Source: an uncultured beta proteobacterium (lineage in GTDB: Bacteria; Pseudomonadota; Gammaproteobacteria; Burkholderiales; Burkholderiaceae_B). Taken from it: 64,000 nt of DNA. This document shows positions 9,049 through 17,686 of the stretch, one piece after another. Below the pieces are notes generated by a model that saw nothing but the letters and a program-made list of their open reading frames with translations, did no database searches and was not told the DNA's origin. A program made the translations under genes and the position numbers. Location of the stretch: positions 1 to 64,000 of the forward strand of contig CAIJKV010000005.1 of NCBI GenBank assembly GCA_903821335.1, written 5' to 3'. The number at the start of each line of letters is the position of its first letter. Positions within the stretch are counted from its first letter, which is position 1.

Positions 9049-10014
9049 TCATTCAATGATGGTGCCTGAAGCCTTGATCAGTGCCTGCCATTTTTTGTAT
9101 TCCGATTGCAGGAACGCCTGAGCCTGCTTGGCATCGCCATTGATGATATTCACACCGGCCGCCTGCAGCTTTTCCTGTAACGCGGGCATCTTCAGCACGC
9201 GCGACAACTGGGTCTGGATATAGGTGACGAGTTGGGGTGGCAAATTTGCCGGACCAAGCACCATGTACCAGGTTGTCGAGGAATATCCCTTGACCCCCTC
9301 TTCTTCAATCGTGGGAATGTCCTTGGCGATGGGCGAACGTGTGGTGCCGGTCTGGCCAAGAGCGATCACGCGCCCATCGCGTATGTACGGCATACTTTCT
9401 GAGATCGGCAACATGGTGACGTCAACCTGACCCGATATCAGGTCCACCAGCGCGGGGCCACCACCGCGGTAGGGAATGTGCAGATATTCCATCCCTGTCA
9501 TGCTGCGCAACACATCCATCGCCAGGTGCGAGGAGCTGCCGTTGCCCGAACTCGCGAAGCGGATAGCGTCGGGTGCTTTCTTGCCGGCCGCGACCAGGTC
9601 GCTGACTGACTTGATCGGCAATTTGGCATTGGCCAGAAGCACCAGCGGCGCCTCGCCAATCAGGGCGATCGGTGTGAAGTCCTCAATTTTGAAACTGACT
9701 TTCTTGTATAAACTGGGATTAATGGCGATACCGGGTGTGCTGAACAACAGGGTGTAGCCATCTGGCTTCGCGGCAGCGGTCGCGGTGAAGGCGATGTTGC
9801 CACCCGCGCCAGTTCTGTTTTCCACCACGAACTGATTGCCGGTTGCCTCAGTCATTTTTTGCATGACATAGCGTCCGACGATATCGGCGCTGCCGCCAGG
9901 AGGAAATCCAACAAGGACCTGTACTGGATGTGTCGGATAATCTTGCGCGCCAGCCGGTGCAATACCACCTGACAACAAGGCACTGGTCAGCGCCAGCACG
10001 GAGAGAAGTTTCAT
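9049..10014 (-). CDS. Bug-family periplasmic solute receptor
   Basis: 321-aa TctC-type receptor when started at the ATG at 10014, which begins a compact Sec signal peptide (MKLLSVLALTSALLSGG, cleavage near AGAQ). An upstream in-frame TTG at 10050 would add 12 residues and seems less likely. The mature start DYPTHPVQVLVGFPPGGSAD, ENRTGAGGN and KPDGYTLLF identify the family. It lies 77 bases downstream of the lactonase-like gene and upstream of a second Bug gene, inside the long minus-strand operon. Confidence 0.92.
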   Translation of the reverse strand: MKLLSVLALTSALLSGGIAPAGAQDYPTHPVQVLVGFPPGGSADIVGRYVMQKMTEATGNQFVVENRTGAGGNIAFTATAAAKPDGYTLLFSTPGIAINPSLYKKVSFKIEDFTPIALIGEAPLVLLANAKLPIKSVSDLVAAGKKAPDAIRFASSGNGSSSHLAMDVLRSMTGMEYLHIPYRGGGPALVDLISGQVDVTMLPISESMPYIRDGRVIALGQTGTTRSPIAKDIPTIEEEGVKGYSSTTWYMVLGPANLPPQLVTYIQTQLSRVLKMPALQEKLQAAGVNIINGDAKQAQAFLQSEYKKWQALIKASGTIIE

Positions 10015-10091
10015 GATGTTGAGTAGCCCTGAGCGAATGCAACGGTTCAATGCAGGTACTTTCGACTGGTGTCCGCAAGCCTGTCTGCGCC

Positions 10092-10916
10092 CTAGTCGTT
10101 CGGGTCGGCGTCCAGTCTGACCGCGATGCCCTCGAGTGCCGCCGATACTGCCGGATAGCGCCGCATCACCAGCGGGTCATGCCCTGGCACGATGTGTTTT
10201 GAAGACTGGGCAAGGCGCTGCAATGTGTCGTAGCCTTCGACGGTTTCTCCAACATTGAACATCGTCGTGAACACGCGTTGCTTTTCGAAATGCTCGTAGT
10301 AGTGGCTGGTGTCGGACGCCAGCACCAGCCAGCCTCGACGGGTATGCACGCGCACACACTGCATGCCATGCGTGTGGCCGCCAATTCGATGAACCGACAC
10401 ACCAGGCGCCAGTTGCGCGACACCGTTGTGGAAACTGACGCGATCCTTGTAGACCATGCGCACCATCCCCACGACTTCATCGACCTCATAGCCATGGCTG
10501 AATTGTTGATGGCGCATATGACGTCCCGTTGCATACGACATTTCGTCATCCTGCAGATGAAACTGCGCGATGGGAAAACTGTCGAACGTGCCAACGTGAT
10601 CGTAGTGCAGGTGGGTGATGATGACGTCTTTCACCTGTTTGACGTCCACGCCCATCAAAGCCAATGCCTCTGCGGGTGTGCGCAGCAGCGTGCGGCCGCG
10701 CTTTGCCGCCACTTCCGGACCAAAGCCGGTATCGACCACGAACGTGTGTGCGTCGTTACGAATCAGCCAGACAAAGTAATCCATCGGCATCGGACCATCG
10801 TGCGGGTCACCGCCTATGAAATGATTTTTACGCTGTGCCTCGCGCGTGGCGTAACGAAGGGCGAATACTTCGTACTCGGGCAATGCGCCAGTCGAATTCG
10901 AAAGAGCCTGTGTCAT
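10092..10916 (-). CDS. MBL-fold metallohydrolase, lactonase-like (paralogue of 4233-5045)
   Basis: 274-aa cytoplasmic metallo-beta-lactamase-fold enzyme. The zinc motif HLHYDH is at residues 102-107, with GGHTHG, SDTSHYYEHFEK and IVPGHDPLV downstream. It shares long blocks with the other lactonase-like gene in the operon (for example GGDPHDGPMPMDYF, FHLQDDEM, YKDRVSFHNG), so they are paralogues with divergent C-termini. Its ATG overlaps the stop of the upstream ene-reductase gene (ATGA, 4 bases), implying translational coupling. Two lactonase-like enzymes in one operon suggests two ester or lactone hydrolysis steps or two substrates. Confidence 0.9.
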   Translation of the reverse strand: MTQALSNSTGALPEYEVFALRYATREAQRKNHFIGGDPHDGPMPMDYFVWLIRNDAHTFVVDTGFGPEVAAKRGRTLLRTPAEALALMGVDVKQVKDVIITHLHYDHVGTFDSFPIAQFHLQDDEMSYATGRHMRHQQFSHGYEVDEVVGMVRMVYKDRVSFHNGVAQLAPGVSVHRIGGHTHGMQCVRVHTRRGWLVLASDTSHYYEHFEKQRVFTTMFNVGETVEGYDTLQRLAQSSKHIVPGHDPLVMRRYPAVSAALEGIAVRLDADPND

Positions 10917-12904
10917 CCGTGTTTCTCTGTGGTTGGTTGAACATCAATACTGAGCGCTACCATCCAGGCATCACGGATGCCGGACAGAAAGTCGCCGGGG
11001 ACGTTGCAGTCACCCACGCGGGCAAACGGCACGCCAAGCGATTCGACGACCTCGACAATATCGACATCCGGGCGTGGTCCATTTGCAAAGATCAGTGTCT
11101 GTCCGATGGCCAATTGTGTCGGCGCGTCCTGACCGATCTGCACCTGCAGGTGCCTGCCAGCCAGCTCCTGAATACGACATCGGGTCACAAGGCGCACACC
11201 ACTGGCCTCAAGACGTTCGAGCAATTCAAATTTATTGTTGCGCGCCATGCCGTTGGCCGCGGACGGCAACATCTCGAGTACCTGAATATCACAGCCCTTC
11301 AAGCGCAACAGGTCTGCCACTTCGACGCCCACCATGCCCCCGCCAATCACTGTGACCGCACTGCCCCTCGCCACGATTTCCGGAACCTTGAACACATCCC
11401 ACGCATGGACAACGGCAATATCACTGGCCAGTGCCCCGGTATCGAGCGGAGGGTCCCTGGGTACCGAGCCGGTGGCGATCACCACGTAATCCGGCGCAAA
11501 GGCCAGAATGGCTGCAGCATCGGCCTGGACTCCCGTGCGCACCGGCACCTTCATTTCCATCAACTCGGTCCAGCGGTAGTCCCAGACCGGCTGCACTTCA
11601 GTCTTGTCAGGAGCGGCGACGGCCAGGTGAATCTGTCCACCCACGCGCGCGTTCTTTTCCCAGACTTCCACGACATGCCCACGACCGCTGGCCACGCGTG
11701 CGGCTTCAATGCCCGACACACCCGCACCCAGCACCAGCACACGTTTGCGGGGTGAATCAGGCGGCGCGAAGAGCTGCGGTTCGGCGTATTGCAAGGCTTC
11801 GAACTCAGTCCCCACCATGGGGTTCTGAACACATGACACATCTTTTTCGAGCGTCAGGCGTTCAAAGCAAACGTTGCAGGCAATGCACGCGCGAATCGGT
11901 GCCCTGATGTCGCCAAACGCCTTGAGCGCCCAATGTGGATCGGCGTATAAAGCACGCCCGACAGAGACAAAGTCAGCGCTGCCTGACGCCAGGACTTGCT
12001 CAGCGTCGGCGGCCTCAACGATCCGACCCGCAACAAATACCGGAATGCTGACCGCATCCTTGATCGGCTTGGCCACGGGTGCCAGACATCCTCGCGCAAA
12101 CGATGGCGGCTGGATACAGTACTTGGACAACTGGGGACTTTCGTTACTGCCGCCCGATAAATCAAGCGCGGCAACGCCGGCGCGCTCAACCGCCTGAGCC
12201 AGTTCAATGATTTCTTCCTGTGTGTAGCCGTTGTCCACAAACTCGCTGGCACTGAGCCGCACCAGCAGACACAACTCTGGCAAAGCCTGGCGAACGCGAT
12301 CAACAGTTTCCAGCAACAGGCGCATGCGGTTTTCAATCGAACCACCGTACTGGTCGGTGCGTTGGTTAATGCGTCGCGTAAAGAACTGCTGGAACAGATA
12401 GCCATTGCCGGCATGGATTTCAACGCCGTCATAGCCCGAGAGACTCAGCCTGCGGGCTGCCGCGACAAACAGCTTCTGGATTTCATGTATTTCCGAGACA
12501 GCCAGTGCCCGTACTGCGTCGCCCGTATTCGGATTGATCCAGGGAGAGGGCCCCACAGGCTCCATGTTCAGCACTGAACGGCGCAACAAGGCGCCGCGAT
12601 GATTGAGCTGACCGAACACATGACAGTCATGCTCCTTGATACCCTCGACGAGGCTGGCGAGTCCAGGGATGAAGCGATCGTGATAGCAGCACAGGGAGTT
12701 CGTGTGGGGTCTCGCCTGCTCGGTGACCACCATCGCTTCGGTCATAATCATGGCCACGCCACCGCGTGCGCGCTCGGCGTAGTAGGCACGATCGCGTTGC
12801 GTCGACAGCCCGTCGGTGGTGCTGAAGTTAGTACCCATCGGCGCCATCACGACGCGGTTTTTTAGGCGCAAATCACCGATCAACCCTGGTTGTTGCAAAA
12901 GCAT
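10913..12904 (-). CDS. FadH/2,4-dienoyl-CoA-reductase-like NADH:flavin oxidoreductase
   Basis: 663-aa two-part flavoenzyme. Residues 1 to about 350 form an old-yellow-enzyme FMN barrel (GDLRLKNRVVMAPMGTN at the start, HAGNGYLFQQFFTRRINQRTDQYGG). A cysteine cluster C-x2-C...C (ACIACNVCFERL, CVQNP) near residues 340-360 would hold a [4Fe-4S] centre. The C-terminal half has two dinucleotide-binding GxGxxG segments (VLGAGVSGIEAA; VIGGGMVGVEVA). This matches 2,4-dienoyl-CoA reductase and trimethylamine dehydrogenase relatives. It is the first gene of the 9.7-kb operon (AGGA about 9 bases before the ATG) and probably reduces an enoate or enoyl intermediate. Confidence 0.92.
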   Translation of the reverse strand: MLLQQPGLIGDLRLKNRVVMAPMGTNFSTTDGLSTQRDRAYYAERARGGVAMIMTEAMVVTEQARPHTNSLCCYHDRFIPGLASLVEGIKEHDCHVFGQLNHRGALLRRSVLNMEPVGPSPWINPNTGDAVRALAVSEIHEIQKLFVAAARRLSLSGYDGVEIHAGNGYLFQQFFTRRINQRTDQYGGSIENRMRLLLETVDRVRQALPELCLLVRLSASEFVDNGYTQEEIIELAQAVERAGVAALDLSGGSNESPQLSKYCIQPPSFARGCLAPVAKPIKDAVSIPVFVAGRIVEAADAEQVLASGSADFVSVGRALYADPHWALKAFGDIRAPIRACIACNVCFERLTLEKDVSCVQNPMVGTEFEALQYAEPQLFAPPDSPRKRVLVLGAGVSGIEAARVASGRGHVVEVWEKNARVGGQIHLAVAAPDKTEVQPVWDYRWTELMEMKVPVRTGVQADAAAILAFAPDYVVIATGSVPRDPPLDTGALASDIAVVHAWDVFKVPEIVARGSAVTVIGGGMVGVEVADLLRLKGCDIQVLEMLPSAANGMARNNKFELLERLEASGVRLVTRCRIQELAGRHLQVQIGQDAPTQLAIGQTLIFANGPRPDVDIVEVVESLGVPFARVGDCNVPGDFLSGIRDAWMVALSIDVQPTTEKHG

Positions 12905-13050
12905 GCGCGTTCATCCTGTGCAACCGGCCTGTCGGCCAAGCGCTTGTCCCTGGAATCCCTGTCGGGAACTTGTTATTCATCTCTGGTGTTCATCCTAACT
13001 ATCGATCTTTTGAACGTCAATCAGATAAAATGAAAAACAATACTGAATTT

Positions 13051-13112
13051 AATTCATGAATAGATTGAACCCTGAATAGGTTTAGCCCTCATTCATGAAC
13101 AGGTTTAACCCT
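13051..13112. repeat. Three 16-bp repeats (iteron-like) between ene-reductase operon and LysR gene
   Basis: Three copies of GAAYAGRTTKARCCCT occur at 13058-13073, 13074-13089 and 13097-13112. The first two are in direct tandem; the third follows a 7-base spacer. Copies 1 and 3 are each preceded by ATTCAT, making a longer 23-base unit repeated at 39-base intervals. The array lies between the start of the minus-strand operon (12904) and the LysR start (13131), so it is a good candidate operator for that regulator. Confidence 0.75.
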
Positions 13113-13130
13113 CTCTGAGAAGTTTTCCGC

Positions 13131-14033
13131 ATGCGCAACCTCAATGCGTTGCTGGTCTTTGCCAAGGTTGCAGAAACCCGCAGTTTTACTCTCGCCGCGC
13201 AACGACTGGGGCTGACGGCCTCCGCCGTCAGCAAATCGGTCGCCCGCTTCGAACTCGAACTGGGGGTCAAACTCCTGCAGCGCTCCACCCGCCTGGTCAG
13301 CTTGACGCACGAAGGTGCCAGCTTTTTTGAACGCTGTCGGCATATCCTCGCCGAGGTCGATGATGCTGAAAGCGCACTGGCCCTAAGCACCGCCACCCCG
13401 CGCGGCCGGCTGAGGGTGCAAATGCCCGTGGGGTTCGGCAGGCGCGTGGTAGTACCACAGTTGCTCAGCTTTACCCGGCAATATCCGGACCTGATCGTTG
13501 ACGCGGAACTAAGCGACCGCGTGGTCGATCTGGCCTATGAAGGGCTCGACGCCGTGATCCAGATCGGTCAGGTCAGCGATTCACGCGTGGTCGCCCGCAA
13601 ACTTTGCAGGCTCAGTTTCGCAGCCTGTGCGTCACCTCAATACCTGGCGCAGCATGGTGAGCCCACGACCCCGGACGATCTCGATCGTCATCAGTGCCTG
13701 ACTTATCTACTGCCCATGACCGGTGAAAGCCGCGACTGGCAGTTCGCGCAGAACGGACAGACATTCTCCAAAAAACTGTCAGGCCACCTAAACATCAACA
13801 ACGCCGAATCCTTGCTTGAGGCGGCAGTTGCCGGTGCAGGCATTACGATGATCAGCAACTTCATCGCTGCCGACGCGCTGAGGCAGGGAACACTCAAACG
13901 CATCCTGACAGACTATGTCGTGGAAGGACCCGCCGTCCATGTCGTCTATCTGCCGCGACGCAATCTGTCTGCTAAGGTCCGGGCCTTTATCGACTTCCTC
14001 ACCATCATCGTGACCGGAATTGAGCGAGAATAG
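13131..14033 (+). CDS. LysR-family transcriptional regulator
   Basis: 300-aa LysR-type regulator: winged helix-turn-helix at residues 1-60 (NLNALLVFAKVAETRSFTLA, LGLTASAVSKSVARFE) and a periplasmic-binding-like effector domain from about residue 90 (RGRLRVQMPVGFGRRV). The hydrophobic ITMISNF near residue 242 belongs to the effector domain. It is divergent from the ene-reductase/lactonase/PrpD/Bug operon with the three 16-bp repeats between, so it probably controls that operon and itself. It is followed at 42 bases by a ModA-like gene on the same strand. Confidence 0.93.
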   Translation: MRNLNALLVFAKVAETRSFTLAAQRLGLTASAVSKSVARFELELGVKLLQRSTRLVSLTHEGASFFERCRHILAEVDDAESALALSTATPRGRLRVQMPVGFGRRVVVPQLLSFTRQYPDLIVDAELSDRVVDLAYEGLDAVIQIGQVSDSRVVARKLCRLSFAACASPQYLAQHGEPTTPDDLDRHQCLTYLLPMTGESRDWQFAQNGQTFSKKLSGHLNINNAESLLEAAVAGAGITMISNFIAADALRQGTLKRILTDYVVEGPAVHVVYLPRRNLSAKVRAFIDFLTIIVTGIERE

Positions 14034-14074
14034 ACGCCTGTCCGACACACCATCCACTTGAGACATCATTTTTC

Positions 14075-14785
14075 ATGACCTCTACGCTGACTCCGATCAA
14101 GATCCTGTCCACGCTGGCTGTGCGCAACGTCCTCAACGAGATTGCTCCAGACTATGTGCGACGCACCGGCCGCATGCTGGAGATGACGTTCGCCGCGACG
14201 CTACAAATCCGTGACAAGATCCTCGGTGGCGCGCGCGCCGACATCACCATCATGACCGCAAACGCGGTGGATGAGTTCGAGCGCAGCGGCATTCTCGTCG
14301 CAGGTGGTCGCGTAGACTTGGTTGGTTCAGATATCGGCCTGGCGATCCGGCAAGGCGATGCGGTGCCCGACGTGTCAACAGTGGACGCCCTGAAGGCAGC
14401 ACTCGTGCAGGCGCGCGCCGTGGCCTATTCGGAACGCGGTGCCAGTGGCGTCTATTTTTCCGGTTTACTTAAAAAACTTGGGATCGCTGATGAAATCAAC
14501 GCCCGCGCGGTCATCATTCCAGAGGGGCTGACGGGAACACGCCTGGTTAGCGGGGAAGCCGACTTTGCGGTGCAGCAAATGAGTGAACTGATGCAAGTCC
14601 CTGGCATTAATATTTTTGCCAAACTCCCCCAGGCTGTCCAGGAAACCACAATTTTTTCGATTGGCATTTTCAAGGATGCCCAGGACAAGCGGGCCGTGGC
14701 GGAGTTGATCGCTTTTCTGCGCTCACCTGCCGTCACGACGATGCTGCGCGACCAAGGTCTTGATCCGCTGAGTGCTGCCGCCTGA
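14075..14785 (+). CDS. ModA-like substrate-binding-domain protein lacking a signal peptide
   Basis: 236-aa protein with the fold signature of molybdate/sulfate-type binding proteins: KILSTLAVRNVLNEIAPDY at the start, FAATLQIRDKILGGARADITIMTA, an ARAVAYSERGASGVYFSGLLKKLGI segment and C-terminal AELIAFLRSPAVTTMLRDQGLDP. Typical members are exported, but here the ATG begins directly with the domain (TSTLTPIKILS) and no hydrophobic N-terminus can be gained upstream because the gap to the LysR gene is only 42 bases. It is therefore probably cytoplasmic. Its position behind a LysR gene suggests a sensing or accessory role; no ABC permease or ATPase is nearby. Confidence 0.8.
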   Translation: MTSTLTPIKILSTLAVRNVLNEIAPDYVRRTGRMLEMTFAATLQIRDKILGGARADITIMTANAVDEFERSGILVAGGRVDLVGSDIGLAIRQGDAVPDVSTVDALKAALVQARAVAYSERGASGVYFSGLLKKLGIADEINARAVIIPEGLTGTRLVSGEADFAVQQMSELMQVPGINIFAKLPQAVQETTIFSIGIFKDAQDKRAVAELIAFLRSPAVTTMLRDQGLDPLSAAA

Positions 14786-14828
14786 GTCACCAGGCTGGGG
14801 TGCCGCGCGTCACGTTGTTTAATGCGGC

Positions 14829-16337
14829 CTATTCAGACAACGGTCGTGGCGACCCGGTCTGGCGCAAGGTCCGTTTCAACACTTTGCCGGAGGGGTTGCG
14901 TGGAAGGGCGTCGATCAACCTGAGTTCTTTCGGGATTTTGAAACGCGCCAGATGCCGGGCGCAGTGCTCCACGAGTTCCTCAAACGTCAGACTGGCCTGG
15001 GGTTGCAACACCACAACGGCCACGATTCGTTCGCCCCAGCGTTCATCGGGCGCACCGATCACCGCAGCTTCCATCACCTGGGGCAACTTGTACAGCACGG
15101 CCTCGACCTCGCTGGACGCCACGTTTTCAGCGCCTGTCACAATCATGTCTTTGACGCGATCGGTCAGGAACAAGAATCCGTCCTCGTCCAGGTAGCCGAC
15201 ATCGCCACTGCGCAGCCAGTCACCAAAAAAACATTCAGCGGTTTTTTCCGGTGCGTTCCAATAGCCCCTGGTGACTTTCGGTCCGCGCATGCAGATTTCA
15301 CCGTGGGTATTGGACGGCAAACCCGCCCCGGCCTCGTCCATGATGCACAGTTCCACATGCGGCGTGGCGCGACCGGTTGAGCCAATTTTTTTAAATTCAC
15401 AGCCAGGCTCCATCAACGTGTCGCCACTGCAGGTCTCGGTCATACCGTAGGCATCGATAAACCGACCGGCTTTGAACACACGGGTGAAGTCACGAATTCT
15501 GGATTCTGGTGTTTTTTCACCGCCTGCAATGACCCATCGAAAACTGCTGACATCAAAATTCGCTGCAGACTCGAACGACAGGATACGGCTCACCATGACA
15601 GGTGCCATCCAGGCAGCGGTCAGTTTGTAACGTTCGATCGAGGCCAGTGCGCGTTCGGCGTCAAAGTCCCGGTGAATACAGAACAGACCGCCTAGTGCCA
15701 ACACGGCGATTCCGGGCAAATCAAACGCGCCGACGTGGTAGAGCGGACCCACGATCAGTAATCGCTCTTCTCGTGTGAGGCCCAGCGCGATCACATGATC
15801 AATACATTTCCAGTGGATATTGCCGTAGGTATGCATCACTCCCTTGGGGCGCGAGGTCGTCCCGGACGTGTACATCAGCCGGACCAGATCCTGTTCCTGA
15901 CGCACGCATGGTTCAGGGGTCAGCAGATGCGCGGCGCACAGAATCCGGGAATCAGCCTGTGCCGCAGCGTCAAGCACGACCGTTGCAATGTCCAGCGCCG
16001 CAATGTCGGTGAATTCCGCATCGACAAACAGCAGCCTGGCCTGCGCATCACTCAGGATGTAGTCGGCCTCCGCCGCAGCCAGTCGATAGTTCACCGGCAA
16101 GAAGACTGCACCCAGATAGCTTGCCGCATAGGCGATATCCAGGAACGCAGGGCTGTTCTTCATGAACAGCGCCACGACGTCGCCCGGTCCGATGCCATGC
16201 GCGTGCAGCAAGGCCGCCATGCGCTGAATTCGGATATAGAACTCACCGTAGCCGATATGCCTGTCGTGATAAATCACGGCGGGTCGCTCGGGTGTTTGTC
16301 TGGCATGAAAAGCGATGGACGCACTCAGGTTCAGCAT
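14829..16337 (-). CDS. Class I adenylate-forming enzyme, acyl-CoA synthetase (AMP-dependent)
   Basis: 502-aa AMP-binding ligase expected to activate a carboxylic acid to its acyl-CoA. The P-loop-like MYTSGTTSRPKGV lies near residue 154, the YGMTETCSGD motif near 298, the hinge motif DRVKDMIVTGAENV near 393-406 and the catalytic Lys in NPSGKVLKR near the C-terminus. Closest known types are fatty-acyl and aryl-CoA ligases; the substrate is not clear. It converges on the ModA-like gene (43-base gap) and is divergent from the tartrate-dehydrogenase-like gene; the 193-base gap between the latter two contains two palindromes. Confidence 0.92.
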   Translation of the reverse strand: MLNLSASIAFHARQTPERPAVIYHDRHIGYGEFYIRIQRMAALLHAHGIGPGDVVALFMKNSPAFLDIAYAASYLGAVFLPVNYRLAAAEADYILSDAQARLLFVDAEFTDIAALDIATVVLDAAAQADSRILCAAHLLTPEPCVRQEQDLVRLMYTSGTTSRPKGVMHTYGNIHWKCIDHVIALGLTREERLLIVGPLYHVGAFDLPGIAVLALGGLFCIHRDFDAERALASIERYKLTAAWMAPVMVSRILSFESAANFDVSSFRWVIAGGEKTPESRIRDFTRVFKAGRFIDAYGMTETCSGDTLMEPGCEFKKIGSTGRATPHVELCIMDEAGAGLPSNTHGEICMRGPKVTRGYWNAPEKTAECFFGDWLRSGDVGYLDEDGFLFLTDRVKDMIVTGAENVASSEVEAVLYKLPQVMEAAVIGAPDERWGERIVAVVVLQPQASLTFEELVEHCARHLARFKIPKELRLIDALPRNPSGKVLKRTLRQTGSPRPLSE

Positions 16338-16396
16338 GCTTCTTGTCTCGGGACTGGCCTAATTATTATCATGTGTAACGGGCATCAACTTCGTCA

Positions 16397-16424
16397 CAAT
16401 TGGTGAACGACGGTTCACCAATTG
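16397..16424. promoter_or_regulatory. Perfect 12-bp-arm palindrome, candidate operator
   Basis: CAATTGGTGAAC, spacer GACG, GTTCACCAATTG: perfect inverted repeat lying between the divergent acyl-CoA ligase and tartrate-dehydrogenase-like genes. No T-run follows, so a regulator-binding site is more likely than a terminator. No regulator gene is adjacent. Confidence 0.7.
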
Positions 16425-16441
16425 GAGTATGCATTCTCCAA
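16422..16441. promoter_or_regulatory. Second near-perfect palindrome overlapping the first
   Basis: TTGGAG-T-ATGCAT-T-CTCCAA: 20 bases, symmetric except for one T/T position on each side of the ATGCAT core. It overlaps the right arm of the preceding palindrome by three bases and lies about 90 bases before the dehydrogenase start. Confidence 0.55.
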
Positions 16442-16530
16442 ATCGAGATGTCCAGCGCAGTCGGCAAGATGAAAAGGCGGTCTTTGGTTATCCTATTGCC
16501 CATAGAACCGAACTGCAGAAAAGGAAACGC

Positions 16531-17595
16531 ATGAAAACCTATCGTATCGCCACAATCCCCGGTGACGGCATTGGCAAGGAAGTCATACCCGAGGGACAGA
16601 AGGTGCTTGCAGCACTGGCGGCGCAGGACCATTCGCTGAATTTCGAATTTGAGACCTTTGACTGGGGTGGCGACTACTACCGCTTGCACGGCGTCATGAT
16701 GCCGGAAAATGGCCTGGATGCACTGCGTAACAAGGACGCGATTCTGTTTGGTTCCGCCGGCGACCCGGATATTGCGGATCACATCACCCTGTGGGGATTG
16801 CGTCTGAAGATCTGTCAGGGCTTTGACCAGTACGCCAACGTGCGCCCGACCCGCATCCTGCCAGGCATCGACGCACCGCTCAAACGTTGCACGCCGGCAC
16901 AACTCGATTGGGTGATCGTGCGCGAAAACTCTGAAGGTGAATATTCCGGTGTGGGCGGTCGCGCGCACCAGGGACACCCGATAGAAGTCGCCACAGACGT
17001 CAGCATGATGACCCGGGCGGGCGTTGAACGCATCATGCGCTACGCCTTCAAGCTGGCGCAATCGCGGCCTCGCAAACTGTTGACTGTCATCACCAAGTCA
17101 AATGCGCAGCGTCACGCCATGGTGATGTGGGATGAAATCGCAGTACAAATTGCCAAAGAGTTCCCTGATGTGAAATGGGACAAGGAACTTGTCGATGCAG
17201 CCACTGCGCGGATGGTCAACCGTCCCGCCACACTCGACACGCTGGTCGCCACCAACCTGCATGCCGACATCCTGAGCGACCTGGCTGCGGCGCTCGCCGG
17301 CAGCCTTGGTATCGCACCGACTGGAAATATTGACCCGGAACGTCGCTATCCTTCGATGTTCGAGCCCATCCATGGTTCTGCCTTTGACATCATGGGCAAA
17401 GGACTCGCCAATCCGATCGGAACCTTCTGGTCCGTCGTCATGCTGCTTGAACATCTGGGCGAGCAGGCTGCTGCAGACCGCCTGATGCGCGCGATCGAGG
17501 CCGTAACCGCCAACCCCAGGCTGCACACCCGCGACCTCGGCGGACTGGCGACCACGGCACAAGTCACGGCCGCAGTGCTCGAGCAGATTTCCTGA
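16531..17595 (+). CDS. Tartrate dehydrogenase-like isocitrate/isopropylmalate dehydrogenase family enzyme
   Basis: 354-aa NAD-dependent beta-decarboxylating hydroxy-acid dehydrogenase. The ATG at 16531 has AAAAGGAAA just upstream and starts with IATIPGDGIGKEVIPEG. Lack of the isocitrate phosphate-binding Ser region plus the segment TLWGLRLKICQGFDQYANVRP fits the tartrate/D-malate dehydrogenase (TtuC/DmlA) branch. The metal and cofactor signature NLHADILSDLAAALAGSLG is near residues 245-263, and FEPIHGSAFDIMGKG follows. Likely cytoplasmic oxidation and decarboxylation of tartrate, D-malate or a similar acid. A Bug receptor 91 bases downstream on the same strand may supply the substrate. Confidence 0.9.
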   Translation: MKTYRIATIPGDGIGKEVIPEGQKVLAALAAQDHSLNFEFETFDWGGDYYRLHGVMMPENGLDALRNKDAILFGSAGDPDIADHITLWGLRLKICQGFDQYANVRPTRILPGIDAPLKRCTPAQLDWVIVRENSEGEYSGVGGRAHQGHPIEVATDVSMMTRAGVERIMRYAFKLAQSRPRKLLTVITKSNAQRHAMVMWDEIAVQIAKEFPDVKWDKELVDAATARMVNRPATLDTLVATNLHADILSDLAAALAGSLGIAPTGNIDPERRYPSMFEPIHGSAFDIMGKGLANPIGTFWSVVMLLEHLGEQAAADRLMRAIEAVTANPRLHTRDLGGLATTAQVTAAVLEQIS

Positions 17596-17686
17596 CCGAT
17601 AGCCGGCCATCACACCCGGATCACGATAACAAGGGACACCGACGCAGGGCATGCCACGCCCGCGTACGGTGACCGAGGAGACCACC

